Of a DNA stretch of 64,000 nt, positions 23,044 to 33,869 are shown in pieces (position 1 is the stretch's first letter; each line of letters opens with the position of its first letter). Both the position numbers and the translations under genes were made by a program. The stretch covers positions 5,394,001 to 5,458,000 of the forward strand of contig CM121341.1 in assembly GCA_051530055.1 (NCBI GenBank), in the 5' to 3' direction. Source of the DNA: Neoechinorhynchus agilis. Its lineage: Eukaryota > Acanthocephala. The notes beneath the pieces are model-generated. The model did no database searches. It had not been told where the DNA came from and worked only from the letters and a program-made list of their open reading frames with translations.

Positions 23044-23832
23044 ATGGTACGAAATATCACTTTTAACGTTTCGCCACGATCAAAGGTTTGCGAATTAATC
23101 GATAATAAACCATCATATTTAAAGGATACGATAGCTAGCGATTGTAGGACGGACAGGCTCTGGAAAAAGCTCCATTCTGAACATGATAGAAAGAATGGGT
23201 ATCGTGGAAGGGATCGTTATTTTGGATGGAGTGGATACATCGCTGTTAAATTTAAGAGAACTGCGACGGAGAATATGTATAATTCCTCAGGTGATCTTTT
23301 CAAACACCAAATTCGAGACAAGGTCGCTAATAATATTTTAGAAACCAATATTCATCAGTGGAACCTTAAGAGACAATCTTGACACTTTCAAAGAGGTCAG
23401 TGATGAATACATATGGACTATTCTTAAAAGCGTATGGATCTAAAAAACGAAGTTCGAATCCATTTCTCCGTGCTTAGGTACAAATGGACGAAGTAATAAA
23501 GCGAATTGTTGGCGAAGAAGGATTGGACGGTTTTGTGCGTGGATCCGGTTTCGGGGAACGCTTCAGTTTCGGACAACTTCAACTTCTCAGTATGGCTCGT
23601 GCAATCATTCGAAAAAGAAAACTTGTTATCATGGACGAAGCCACATCTAATCTGGAAGCTGAAACAGAAAAAATAATTCAAAGAGTTATTAGACACGAAT
23701 TAGGTCATTGATGAAGGTCGAATCGTGGAAATCGGAAATCCTGTCGAATTAGCAATGAACAAAGCGTCGAGGTTCAGAATGTTAGTCATCGAGGACGGTC
23801 TTCGTCCAGAAAGACTGTATCAATCCTTCTGA
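23044..23832 (+). pseudogene. ABCC nucleotide-binding-domain fragment, left arm of an inverted duplication
   Basis: Exon-like pieces encode the Walker A motif GRTGSGKSS, a Q-loop IIPQ, GTLRDNLDTF, a degenerate signature FSFGQLQLLSMARAI, Walker B KLVIMDEAT, and then the domain end VIDEGRIVEIGNP to the stop at 23830-23832. The H-loop exon is missing: the frame jumps from RVIRHE straight to the acceptor and VIDEG. Bases 23048-23701 mirror 24068-24720 on the other strand. No transmembrane exons precede it, so it cannot make a transporter. Confidence 0.75.
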
Positions 23833-23997
23833 AAGCTCAAACGCCATAAAAACTAAAGTACCACCGCTGTTCATTATTTTTCTTAAGCATCACATTTTGT
23901 TCTTTAAAAGTAAGCAGTCCATGTTTATTAGAAGGATGAGATTAGCTTTCAGTTTTACGGAGACGTTACACACTTCATCCACAAAAAAATCACTGAC

Positions 23998-26900
23998 CAT
24001 AACATCGTCATAATCGATTATTGTTTTTATGTGATGAGCGATTGTTATGACGGTACATTCAGAGAATTCGTGTCTAATAACTCTTTGAATTATTTTTTCA
24101 GTTTCAGCTTCCAGATTAGATGTGGCTTCGTCCATGATAACAAGTTTTCTTTTTCGAATGATTGCACGAGCCATACTGAGAAGTTGAAGTTGTCCGAAAC
24201 TGAAGTGTTCCTCGAAACCGGATCCACGCACAAAACCGTCCAATCCTTCTTCGCCAACAATTCGCTTTATTACTTCGTCCATTTGTACCTAAGCACGGAG
24301 AAATGGATTCGAACTTCGTTTTTTAGATCCATACGCTTTTAAGAATAGTCCATATGTATTCATCACTGACCTCTTTGAAAGTGTCAAGATTGTCTCTTAA
24401 GGTTCCACTGATGAATATTGGTTTCTAAAATATTATTAGCGACCTTGTCTCGAATTTGGTGTTTGAAAAGATCACCTGAGGAATTATACATATTTTCCGT
24501 CGCAATTCTCTTAAATTTAACAGCGATGTATCCACTCCATCCAAAATAACGATCCCTTCCACGATACCCATTCTTTCTATCATGTTCAGAATGGAGCTTT
24601 TTCCAGAGCCTGTCCGTCCTACAATCGCTAGCTATCGTATCCTTTAAATATGATGGTTTATTATCGATTAATTCGCAAACCTTTGATCGTGGCGAAACGT
24701 TAAAACTGATATTTCGTAGAACATATTCCTTATTTAAAGAATACTTGAACGAGACTTTTTCAACGTGCAAATCTCCGTCCGTCGGCTCCGAACCTCTACC
24801 AAAGTTTTTCTCATAAGAAAGCAGATCTTCGCCTAAAAAGATGACGATCTTGGGTTCCCGAGTCAAATGAAAACTCATATTGTGTGTGCGTGAGTTTGTG
24901 ACCTTTTTTTACATTTGAATTGATAATGACTGATTTAATCAGTTCAAATATATATGATTGACTTTAACGATCCCCTCAAAATAATAAATTTTAATGATCT
25001 ATTTTTCACTCGTGTTACTTTAGCTAAATCAAAATTAAGAAACAATTCATAAGAACCATTTTGTAAAAAACGAGAATTCTATTTCCATTATTTTTATCAT
25101 ACCTTTCCGTTTCCATTCTCTCCAGTGATCACGACAAACTCATTCTTGGACACTGTCAGGTCGAAAATATATTTTTCGTCCTTAATGAATAGGACTTTAA
25201 TAGCTAAAAAAAGACATATTAAGTATGTACATCATCCCACGCCGCACAGACGGCTTTCATCTCTAGATTGTATTTGATTTCCGATTGAAGACGGTGAAAT
25301 TTCTTTTCAATTGCTTCTTTGTATATTATTGGCTGTAGCACAATTAAACGTAATGTAATTTTTACTTTAAATGACTAACCTTGATTCTTGAATCGAATGC
25401 TAGGAGCTTGTTAATACTCGCGAATGCATTTTGGGAATCATTCAACAGTCCACTATCAAGCTCGCGAATAGCCGAAATCAAACTGAAGATTGACGCTGAA
25501 CTCGGCAATCTCGAGTAAGCATTGTGAAAAACTATTATAACTATTAAAATCCCGAATCGGGATAATATGTTTCGACATGCTGGTATTGGCGATAGGATCA
25601 TAGTAAGTAAAAGAATCAATCGAAGTTCCTTCCTGTAGATTAAAAAGCAATGTATGAAAAATTGTAATAAAATTAAGATTACCTTCGTAGCGATTCAATT
25701 ATTTTAACCATAATATTATCCAGTGCAGTGCTCTTGAGTGTATCAATAGAGGATACAAAATTAGCTACTTCTTTTGTTCGAATGTCGCTTTTATATCCAA
25801 TTTTAAGGCTGAAATGATTTTTAAACATATTTTCTACTAAGGAAAGTGAACAAAAGAAATTTTTAAACAAAATCGCGATGCTCAAACATGATGTTTTTCA
25901 CAATAAATATAATTGCACTGATAATAGGGAAGGAGGACAATTTAAAGAAACCTAGAACTTCTGAATTTCAGGACTCTTTCAGATTATAAGTTCTGTGAGA
26001 TTTAATATTATTGGATGAATCCAAAGCCGCAATTTCGAATTCACTGAAAATTTTTGTGAGCGATATTAAGCAGGTCCATCACAATTTATCTAAGATTCCA
26101 TCTAGTGGCTTAGTAGATGAGAAACTAAAAAAAGAACCACCTTCGATTTTAAGTGCAGTTGAAATTGAATAATTTTTTCATAAATGCTTCGACCTTATTG
26201 AGTTCAACGATTATAGTGCACTAGTAATTTTACGCAACCACTCAGATGAGATGTTCAATGAGGTTTGTATTTATGATATTTAATTCGAACTTCAATTAAT
26301 AGAGAGTACTTACACAATATGGTTTACCAGTCGTCCAATCAGCGGTGAAAGTGATCCAATTAAGAAAATAAACGATACTGCAATTAGACCGATAGAACCC
26401 ATAATCGCATAGCATGTTCCAAGAGTTACGCCAATGATCAACGGTACAATGACTAGCAGCGCCGAAGAGTAGATTGATCTATCGATAACGTTGCTTTCAT
26501 TGCTTATCATGTTGAATATTCGATTGTACGATTTTTGTTTGAAGTTGCTATTAAGTAACTATACGGTCCATTCTTAAATTATGAACGAAAAAACTAGGGT
26601 ACCTTCAGAAAAACCCGATTCCAAGTGTACACACGTAAAGATATTCCCATTTTTTGAAGTTCGAAAGCCGCAAATAAGTATGAAAAGGCGTAGAAAAACC
26701 TTAGGCCAAAAATCGAGATGTTAAAGACGTTGGCCAACATTTTCGAGGTTTTCATCGCAACCAAGAGTTTCTTGACGAGGATTGCTTCGGTAACACTCAT
26801 TGCTTTCTGAAGTTCAGGAAAGTTTTAAATGAAATGCACAATAAAAAAAATGAAGCACAAACCACAATGCACAATGATATTGATAACAGGGTGTATTTCA

Positions 26901-27240
26901 GCCAATAACCTCTACAGTAAGACCATAGAATTCCATTTCTACTCTCGCTTGAAAGCGTCCTAAAGGAATTTCATATTTCGTATCTGTTTGTTTCTAACAT
27001 ACGTTCGTAATTTTTCGCATATGAATTCAGACGAGACTTTTCTAGTGACTTTTGGGATATCATCGCTAGACAAACCCGGTTTCCTGGCTTTCTTGACAAG
27101 ATTGTTCACGTAGCTAAACGACGAGATTAGTTTGCACCAGTAACAATTCGGTTTCTAAAATCAAACCTGTACGTAAGTTTCGATGCAAAACCCGAATGAT
27201 CTTCAGGATTCGCTTCACGTAATCTCGATATCGGGAGCAT
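23998..27240 (-). pseudogene. ABCC-type (MRP) transporter remnant: one membrane domain, an NBD1 scrap and NBD2
   Basis: From an ATG at 27240 the minus strand encodes typical ABCC first-membrane-domain exons: NPEDHSGFASKLTY, then SYVNNLVKKARKPGLSSDD, then several hydrophobic exons, then KSDIRTKEVANFVSSIDTLK, equivalent to the ABCC KDxR loop. A first nucleotide-binding domain begins (FVVITGENGNG, Walker A) and stops near 25100. The next coding part is the linker and NBD2 (PTDGDLHVEKVSFKY, GRTGSGKSS, FSFGQ, VIMDEAT, VITIAHHIKT). The second membrane domain and most of NBD1 are absent. After DYDDVMV a GT donor is present but no last exon follows on this strand; that exon exists only in the inverted copy. 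ABC identity is sure; whether any product is made is doubtful. Confidence 0.75.
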
Positions 27241-27528
27241 TATTAACGCGCTCGTCTTGATCGTGTTCCTTTCAACTGATCCGCCTTCATAGCTCGACTT
27301 TTATACCTTGAGTATATTTTGTAGACAATCATCGATGAACTAAACTAAGTGAATATCGAAAACAAGCCCAAAAAGAGACGAACAAAGTGTGATGGTTCAA
27401 AACATCTACCCTGTATTGGTAAAGCTCGGTTCAGACGTATGATTTCGGTGTAGTATCGGTTAAATCAAGTATTAAGGCGAATTGTTTTCATATAGTGGAA
27501 AAATTAACGAAATTCATTAGGTTCGATC

Positions 27529-27937
27529 GATATTTTTTATTATTCCATACACGGCCGAATGGGTACCCGCAGTCCACCGATTTCGGTCTGGGAAGCGCTG
27601 GTCTGCGCTCAATGCCCCCCAAGACCGTACGGTAAAAATGTTTGTAAGAATCCCTCTGGATTCTCAGATACCTATCACGGAGGCGATACTCATCAGCGAA
27701 TTTCCTCCCTTCCGCGAGGTATTTCGTCCCCTTTAATTGTGGCGTCATCGGTGGCAACGGATTCGAAACCGTTGACCCTTAACTGGGACTCGGAGCATTA
27801 GTCCACTTAATCCAGAGGGATTCTTACAAACTTATAACCGTGCGGTTTTGGGGCACTAAGCGTCGACCAGCGTTTCCCAGACCGAAATCGGTGGACCTTG
27901 TGTCCATTCGGCCGTGTATGGAATAATAAAAAATATC
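27529..27937. mobile_element. Terminal-inverted-repeat (MITE-like) element, about 409 bp
   Basis: Long inverted ends beginning GATATTTTTTATTATTCC and containing CCATACACGGCCGAATGG pair across the element for over 100 nt, and GTTTGTAAGAATCCCTCTGG recurs inverted further in. The middle holds no transposase-like frame. The gap 27241-27528 holds nothing recognised. Confidence 0.75.
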
Positions 27938-27957
27938 TATAAAAAGACTACCGGCTG

Positions 27958-28020
27958 ATGTGGCGGTGGGGAAAAAATTATATCAAAGAATGAGATATAA
28001 TTTTTTTCCCACCGCCACAT
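27958..28020. repeat. Near-perfect hairpin, about 63 bp
   Basis: ATGTGGCGGTGGG at the start pairs with CCCACCGCCACAT at the end, followed inwards by an AT-rich stem and a loop of about 11 nt. It may be a very short foldback element. No terminator role is implied in an animal genome. Confidence 0.65.
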
Positions 28021-28075
28021 ACTTATGGATTTTATCTTTAACTACCGACTGAGCTACATATAAAAATTCTTTATA

Positions 28076-28153
28076 AGGTTCGATATTTCGACACAATCTT
28101 GTGCATAAAACAACCTTGATAAACGTGAAATATTGTGCCGAAATGTCGAACCT
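28076..28153. repeat. Second hairpin, about 78 bp
   Basis: AGGTTCGA with ATTTCGACACAAT pairs with ATTGTGCCGAAAT and TCGAACCT around a loop containing CAACCTTGATAAA. The motifs CAATCTTG and CAACCTTGAT recur near 14.4, 31.85, 36.85 and 48.2 kb, so these hairpins share a sequence family. Confidence 0.6.
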
Positions 28154-28236
28154 AATTAATTACTTTAATTTTTTGCGATATAAAAACATGAATAATTAAT
28201 CATAGATGGAAAATAATACGGGATAACCTAGCTTAT

Positions 28237-29846
28237 AATTTTGGTGAGCATAATCCCGGGCAAATAAGAATTCTTGTTTTGGTCAACACAATGGAAGGAA
28301 ACAAGCCTAATTTTAGCTTAAAACTACCGGGCAACGATGGGTTAAAAATCAATGGGCAATACAGTGCTGTGGGTCCGAGCAGATACATTTTTCCCGAACT
28401 TCGGGTATAGCGATCCCCCTAGCACCCGAGCCATAGAACACATAACCTAGAATGTTCCTTTCTAGATGACTAAAGAGGCGAAGTTACCTCGTCAAATGTT
28501 TCAAATAAATCGAGAATTTGATCGAGTTTTTCGTTCGATTGGTTCAGTTCATTTTCTCTACATACGGCTAGTTTTTCCCTCCTCGAGATTTACATGCAAA
28601 TTTTCGAGGCCTCAACCTCCTTATCAAGCATCTAAAATCACATATAAAAGTTGAGTTCATTTGATCTCTGGACGCGGGACCATCAATTTCCGAGGTGACT
28701 CTTCACCCTGCTGCTCCACGGAGGTTATTTGTCGGAAGGACAAGAGCGAAGTTGCTCTTGTTCTTTTTCATTGTCCTCTCCGCGTTGATGAGAAGAGTTT
28801 CCTTGATCAGAGCCTTCTTTGGAGCCCGTCACCATTTTCACCTTCGTTCCTCCGAAGTCGGTTGTGTGGTCGTTTTGCATGGCGAAGTTGAAAATGGCCG
28901 ATGGCGCATCACTCCGTTTGAGTGCGTATTCATGCTTTCTTTTCCAAATACCCTGCTTCGTTTGTCCAATATAAAGACATTGCCACAGTTTTTGCAGGCT
29001 GCAGAGTAGACCACGCAATCGTTGTCCTTGAGTTTCTCCGACTTGAAAACGCTGTTCAAATTCACTCCTGCCTAGTGGTACGGTATGAGATTCACCGAGC
29101 TCGATTTCTTCGCAATGCGAGAGATAAGGTTTCTCATTATTGAAGAAATGTAATGAACTCGGATGAATCTCGTTTTCTTCTCGCTCGACTTGTCTTTTTT
29201 TGTCCTTCTGCATCTGTCAGTGCCTTCTTAATGACGTAGGTTGAGTACTAAAAGCTTCTTAGTTTCCGATCGATGATGCCTTTGCTCCTTTTTGTCGCAT
29301 ACTTGTTGCTCCCTATTTCTAGCGCTCTCGAGAATAGATTGCAAGCAGCGTTAAACTTAAATCTGCTGGGACCATGACTTTTCCAGTGAGTTGGGGACTC
29401 CACTCTATACCAGGTTCGTGGAATAACGAGGTGGTAATCGACGCTCCGTTTCGTTGTAAGTAGACGTCCAAGAAGCTGATCCGACCATTTTTGTCTTTTG
29501 GGGGTGATTGTCCACATTATCGACGGGTTTATCGCGTTCAGCTGTTTCTCCAGCTTCATTTTGATAGGGCTCTCGTTTGTAATCACGAACACGTCGTCGA
29601 AATACCTGAACCAAACCTTGATTTATGGGAACTTCACCAATAGCTCTTTTTCGTATGGTCCCGTGCACACGAGTCCAGGGATCAAATGAACTCTCCTTCT
29701 ACATGTGATTTTAGATGCTTGATAAGAAGGTTGATGCCTCGAAAATTTGCATGTAAATCTCGAGGAGGGAAAACTCGCCGTATAGAGAAAATAAATCTAG
29801 AATTTCATGTGCGGGAGTTTGCTCACCAAAATTTAACATAAATAAT
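28237..29846 (-). mobile_element. Penelope-like retroelement remnant with inverted flanks
   Basis: The minus strand holds parts of a Penelope-like reverse transcriptase (RYFDDVFVITNE at the active site, then a thumb region with YHWKSHGPSRFKF-like codons) and downstream a GIY-YIG endonuclease (CKNCGNVF, YIGQTKQGIWKRKHEYALK). That order is typical of Penelope-like elements. The copy is incomplete at its 5' part and carries several breaks. It is enclosed by inverted flanks (about 28237-28664 and 29680-29846) that include the same CTCGAGATTTA foldback core found in the arrays at 1.4 and 48.4 kb. It looks old but still readable. Confidence 0.7.
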
Positions 29847-29861
29847 TCAATCTTCAAACAT

Positions 29862-29977
29862 ATAAAGCGAATTGTTGGCGACGAAGGATTGGACGGTTTT
29901 GTGCATGGATCCGGTTTCGGGGAACGCTTCAGCTTCGGGCAACTTCAACTTCTCAGTATGGCTCGTGCAATCATTCG
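29862..29977 (+). pseudogene. Third ABCC nucleotide-binding-domain fragment
   Basis: About 116 bp match the signature-motif exon of the ABCC gene (KRIVG, EGLDGFV, FGERFSFGQLQLL, SMARAIIR), sharing the GER variant with the left palindrome arm rather than the GEEH-type right arm. It lies right beside the Penelope-like remnant and ends abruptly. The stretch 29978-30317 holds nothing else. Confidence 0.7.
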
Positions 29978-30317
29978 CTCAAACAGAAACCATGGATAAA
30001 ACCTAAATCATATGAAATACAATTGAGCCTTTATTTTTTATTTCCCATCCGTTTTTAACGTACTCCCTCAATCATTTTTATCATTTGGCTGCTACCTATA
30101 AGCTGAAATTAGGGAATTTTAGTCCTGAATTCTAAGAGCTTCTAGCATGCCGAATTATCAATCTAATGTTTTTTGTTACTTATTCCTGATGTGGATTTTA
30201 GGATAACGTGAACAATGTTAAAAGTCGACAAAATTCAGCTCATGATGTCTGTAAATGGTCAAAGATGCTCAATGGGACCGGATTGTATGCATGCTCATTA
30301 AAAAAATGCATTCGTGT

Positions 30318-31724
30318 TCAACAAAGTTCATAGACACTCTTTTTGACGATGTTCAGTCCAAAATATTCATGAAGTTGGTCAGTCAGTTCTGTTTCGTGAT
30401 CCGAGAGATTAATAACAAGTCCAGTTCCGTTGATTCGAGCAGCCCGTCCAACTCGATGCAAGTATGTGTCGTAATCAACCTGATCGGGCTGCTCATTGAG
30501 AGTAGGAATATCGTAATTGATCACTACATTGGTGCCGCTTAGATTAATACCTCTGGACAAAATATTCGTCGTAATAAGAACTCTCCATAAACATTCTCGG
30601 AACTTGTTTAGAGCCGCCATTCTCTCTATAACCGAATTATTTCCAGTTAAAACCCCGACATCTTTAACACCTTGTTGCTCAAAGTCACATTTAATAAATT
30701 GAGCCGACTGACGAGTTCGACAAAATATTACGCATTTGGAAACGACAATTCGTTCAAAGATACAGCGCAATATTTTCAACTTTTCGTCGCGAGAAGCACA
30801 CAATATTTCCAAATGCGTCGTCTCAGGATTCATCGACATTTTTCGGTCCAGTGCGAACACTTTTAATTCGTCTGGATATTTGACATGCCATTTTACACGT
30901 TCAATCACATTTTCTGTGAACGTAGCTGATACAAATAGAAGGGAACATTGATCAGGTAAAGCTTCGATTACTCTAAAACAAATCTCATAATGTCCTGGCA
31001 TCGTTACCATCATGTCGACCTCATCTTTCACAAAGAACGACCTCTTTCCTCACAAGAGACCGTTTTTTGTCATTAAAACTAAACATTTCACCATGTCCCA
31101 TTCGATCAGTTCTTTGGACATTATTTCTTGAATCCGGCCGGAAGTACCAATCAGAATCTCCTTTGATCCGCGATTCTTAGGAGGCCATTTGTCTGACATC
31201 TCATAAACCGCAAGACCGATCAAATTCCTACCTACGCATTGCGCAACATCAGCTATTTGATGAGCCAGTTCAACCGTAGGAACCAAGCATAATGCTTGGG
31301 ATTTTTGTTGCGCTCGTTCGAGAATTCCGAAAATGGGTACCAAATAAGCAAGGGTTTTCCCTGCACCATTCCAAGCCTGAGCGAGAATGCGAAATGATTT
31401 CGGTGATCCAGTACGAATCTCGTTCCAAATCTGCGTTTGAATAGCTGTTGGTCGCCGTATTCCCATTTGCAATAGATTAAAAACCACTTGCTCCGAAAAC
31501 CCAAAACCACTGAGTCCATCATTCATTTCAATGTTCACGTTTTCAATAGTGGCACAATCGCCAACCAACGATGTGGTTTCTAAAGATTTAGTTAAATGGT
31601 CGATCGGCCAATCGCCGTCATCTGCCGGTAAGTGGTGAAGTTGAGGTAAAAACAATTGAGGTATTAGAAACCACGGATCCTCGTCGGTTTCTTCATATCG
31701 ATCAGGATTCATGATCGGAATCAT
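30318..31724 (-). CDS. DEAD-box RNA helicase, DDX19/Dbp5-like
   Basis: Exons 31061-31724 and 30318-31024 join in phase through a 36-bp GT-AG intron to give 456 residues. Motifs appear in order: Q motif FGFSEQVVFNLLQMGIRRPT with TAIQ, Walker A AQAWNGAGKT, CLVPTVEL, LIGTSGR, DEVD in place of DEAD, FVSAT, VIFCRTRQSA, VLITTNILSRGIN and YLHRVGRAAR. Length and motif spacing resemble DDX19/Dbp5, which removes export factors from mRNA at the nuclear pore. The ATG at 31724 is the first in frame. DEVD, GTSGR and the Walker A spelling are departures from consensus, so it may be a diverged paralogue. The intron makes the protein read LVLMTKNDEVD, four residues longer than usual before motif II. Confidence 0.82.
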
Positions 31725-32449
31725 CTGAAGCAACGTGACTTATGGTTATGCGATCAGATCTCGCAGAATCGAAAGTTGAGACCAATGACGATGTTTAAAG
31801 ACTTTTTATATGGCGGGAAAAATTGATTTTAGAGGCACAATCTTGTGCCTTCTTTATCAAGGTTGTTTCCCAAGTTCGAAAAATGCAGAATATCTTTAAA
31901 ACAAATTCAAATTTCAAGCTATATAAAAACACTAATACCAATCTACAAAAAAGACGAACGTTCAGTTAATTTGTTAACACTCAAATGCATGGAGACGCAG
32001 ATCGATAGCGTCCATTACTAACAAACTGAAGATGACCCCGACGATATTCGAAACGTCTTTAATAAATAATCATTTACCGCGGGCGTAGACCTAAACAATA
32101 ATTCCAATAAAGGACGGAAAAAATTCGAAAGAGAATGTTTCCTCTTTCGAACTACTTCCTAATAATAAAAGAATCTTTAATCGGGATTATGTTAAGATAT
32201 ATTTCGCGAGGTACGTAATTCTATGAACCTTGCTTGGAAGAAGACGAAAAAAAACATTTAAATTGCCATTAAATCAATGACATGGCTAACGCTTCCTGGA
32301 ACGCTTAATGAATCTCTTAAGTTGATTTCCACGCCGAAATCCTTTTTAATAATGCTCAAGCAAAAAATACGGTTAGAAACACCAGTAACGCTGAGACGAT
32401 TGGTCGTAAGTATTTGGGAGATATGTTCATTCATAGGGGGTTCCAGATC
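31725..32449. other. Gene-free stretch with foldback fragments
   Basis: Around 31835-31880 are CAATCTTGTG and ATCAAGGTTG, parts of the dispersed hairpin family. A run of open codons near 32320-32415 precedes the RWDD1-like tail, but I could not match it to an RWD domain. Confidence 0.35.
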
Positions 32450-32717
32450 GAAGCCGTAAAGGAAGAAGAGCGGATACGGAAATCAGAAGAAGAGCAGAGA
32501 CAGACCATGCTTAAGTTTGAAAGCACGAGAATGACTGTTGAAATGTTCAATGAGTGGAATGAAATCGTCAAAAAGTGCGGAGATCGCAAGAAGATTGACG
32601 GTTATCGAGGAGGAAGATATTGACATTAAGGAAGGCGAAGATCTCATATTCGATGAAGATGGTGATCTTGATGTAGACGAATCTTTATTTGTTGATGATA
32701 TCGACGCTTTTGAATGA
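32450..32717 (+). pseudogene. RWDD1 (DFRP2)-like C-terminal part
   Basis: After a CAG at 32449 the codons IEAVKEEERIRKSEEEQRQT then KFESTRMTVEMFNEWNE match the RWDD1 region with its conserved TxVTxExFxxW pattern. The end reads EEEDIDIKEGED, then VDESLFVDDIDAFE and a TGA, like the VDESLF acidic tail of RWDD1. A one-base frame change lies near 32600, and the conserved LTGRQLF-type segment is absent. The N-terminal RWD domain was not found upstream. RWDD1 stabilises the GTPase DRG2. This is either a decayed copy or a gene with unresolved 5' exons. Confidence 0.55.
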
Positions 32718-33127
32718 TTAACTTGATTTGTAATAGTGCGAATCGCTGCTTGATTTTTCCAGGCGCATGTCTCAATTATAATTTTAATTTGACATTTGTA
32801 CGACCTACAGATATAATTGATTTATTTGCCTCGCTTTCGCCGTTTTACGGCTTCAACTGGGCAATCTAAAATGTGAGATGGGGAACACAAACAGGTCACA
32901 ACATCCACATCGACTCCACTACCTCATCCTCAGTTCATTTCCAATTCGAACCCATCGCCTCTCCCGAAATCAACAGCGCCTCCGCTATCGCTAAATCCAC
33001 CGGGTCTCAGGTTCCCGGATAAAACATATTTAATTGAAATATAGTACATTTATTTTGCCGTTCACATGTAAAAAATACTGTGCAAGTATTCTGTACGAGC
33101 TAGAACTACAGTCGAACTTCTTTTTAT
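32718..33127. other. Gene-free stretch
   Basis: Nothing recognised. GC content rises in 32870-33010 without a convincing frame. Confidence 0.3.
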
Positions 33128-33300
33128 TCAAATTTTGTACTCAATGCCTTTCGACAGCATGCGAGGTACGCAAAGAGCGTGTCCAGGAGCCTGAATATCG
33201 CCGAAACTGAAATCGGTCGCTTGCTGGACGCGTTTCTTCGAAGCTCGCAGACGCAGCAGTTCGCCTTTTATCATCAATGGACAGTCTCGCCCTTGCATTG
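33128..33300 (-). CDS. Possible 3' exon of an unrecognised gene, cut at the raptor duplicate
   Basis: On the minus strand about 55 codons ending GIEYKI are followed at once by TGA and AATAAA, a good polyadenylation signal. The peptide contains GELLRLRASKKRVQQATDF but no recognised domain. Its 5' side stops at about 33296, exactly where the raptor fragment begins on the other strand, so it looks truncated by that insertion. A second frame over the same bases is also open. Confidence 0.3.
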
Positions 33301-33758
33301 CTTCGGATCGGATTCCCGTTCGAGCACTCAAATGTTTCGACAATGAACTCGAAGCCATTCATGCCGTGGACGATTTAGGTTCGGTGAGCATGTGTATGCG
33401 AAACGGGAGAAGTCTTCAAGTGAGTCCCTTCACAAAGCCGCCAGTGTGTCCTGCAGTGTTCCAATCGTCTTCAAAGTCTCTTCTTGGCTTTTCTAATAGA
33501 TTAGAGATTGTGAGTTTGGAAGGACGAGCTGTTCGATTGGCTGCAACGGTTGAGACTAACTTAATTGGTGGCTTTGTTTCCGAAGCGTCAAAGAAATGGA
33601 GAGAAAAGTCACCGTCGACTCTTATTGGTGGTCAGCAAAACCGATATCCGTCCGTAACTGGCCTCTATGCTCACCAAGTTCTTCCCATTGTCGGGATCGT
33701 GGCTGATGGTGGTTGCTTGTCTGTATATGGCAATATAGAGCGAATTGGAGTGTCTTGA
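33296..33758 (+). pseudogene. Duplicate of the raptor WD40 C-terminus
   Basis: From TTGCTTCGGATCGG onward this matches 18869-19329 nearly base for base. It has one C fewer at the point where the original copy slips, so here the frame reads through LKCFDNELEAIHAVDDLG to the stop at 33756-33758. Upstream raptor exons are absent, so it is a 5'-truncated copy. Similarity continues past the stop into the satellite. Confidence 0.88.
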
Positions 33759-33869
33759 CAAATCGAAGTGTATATGCATGCGAGATGGAATCGGGATGAT
33801 GATTGGAACATACTTTTATATCCTATTATTTTATCACTCAAAAGCTAGCCTCTTAAGCCACTAACCCTT

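Noticed and set aside
27559-27801. Open frames in 27.5-27.8 kb
   Set aside because: They lie in the inverted-repeat element and mirror each other across it.
27958-28020. Hairpin with T-rich stem as a transcription terminator
   Set aside because: Intrinsic terminators of this type are bacterial; here a foldback repeat is the simpler reading.
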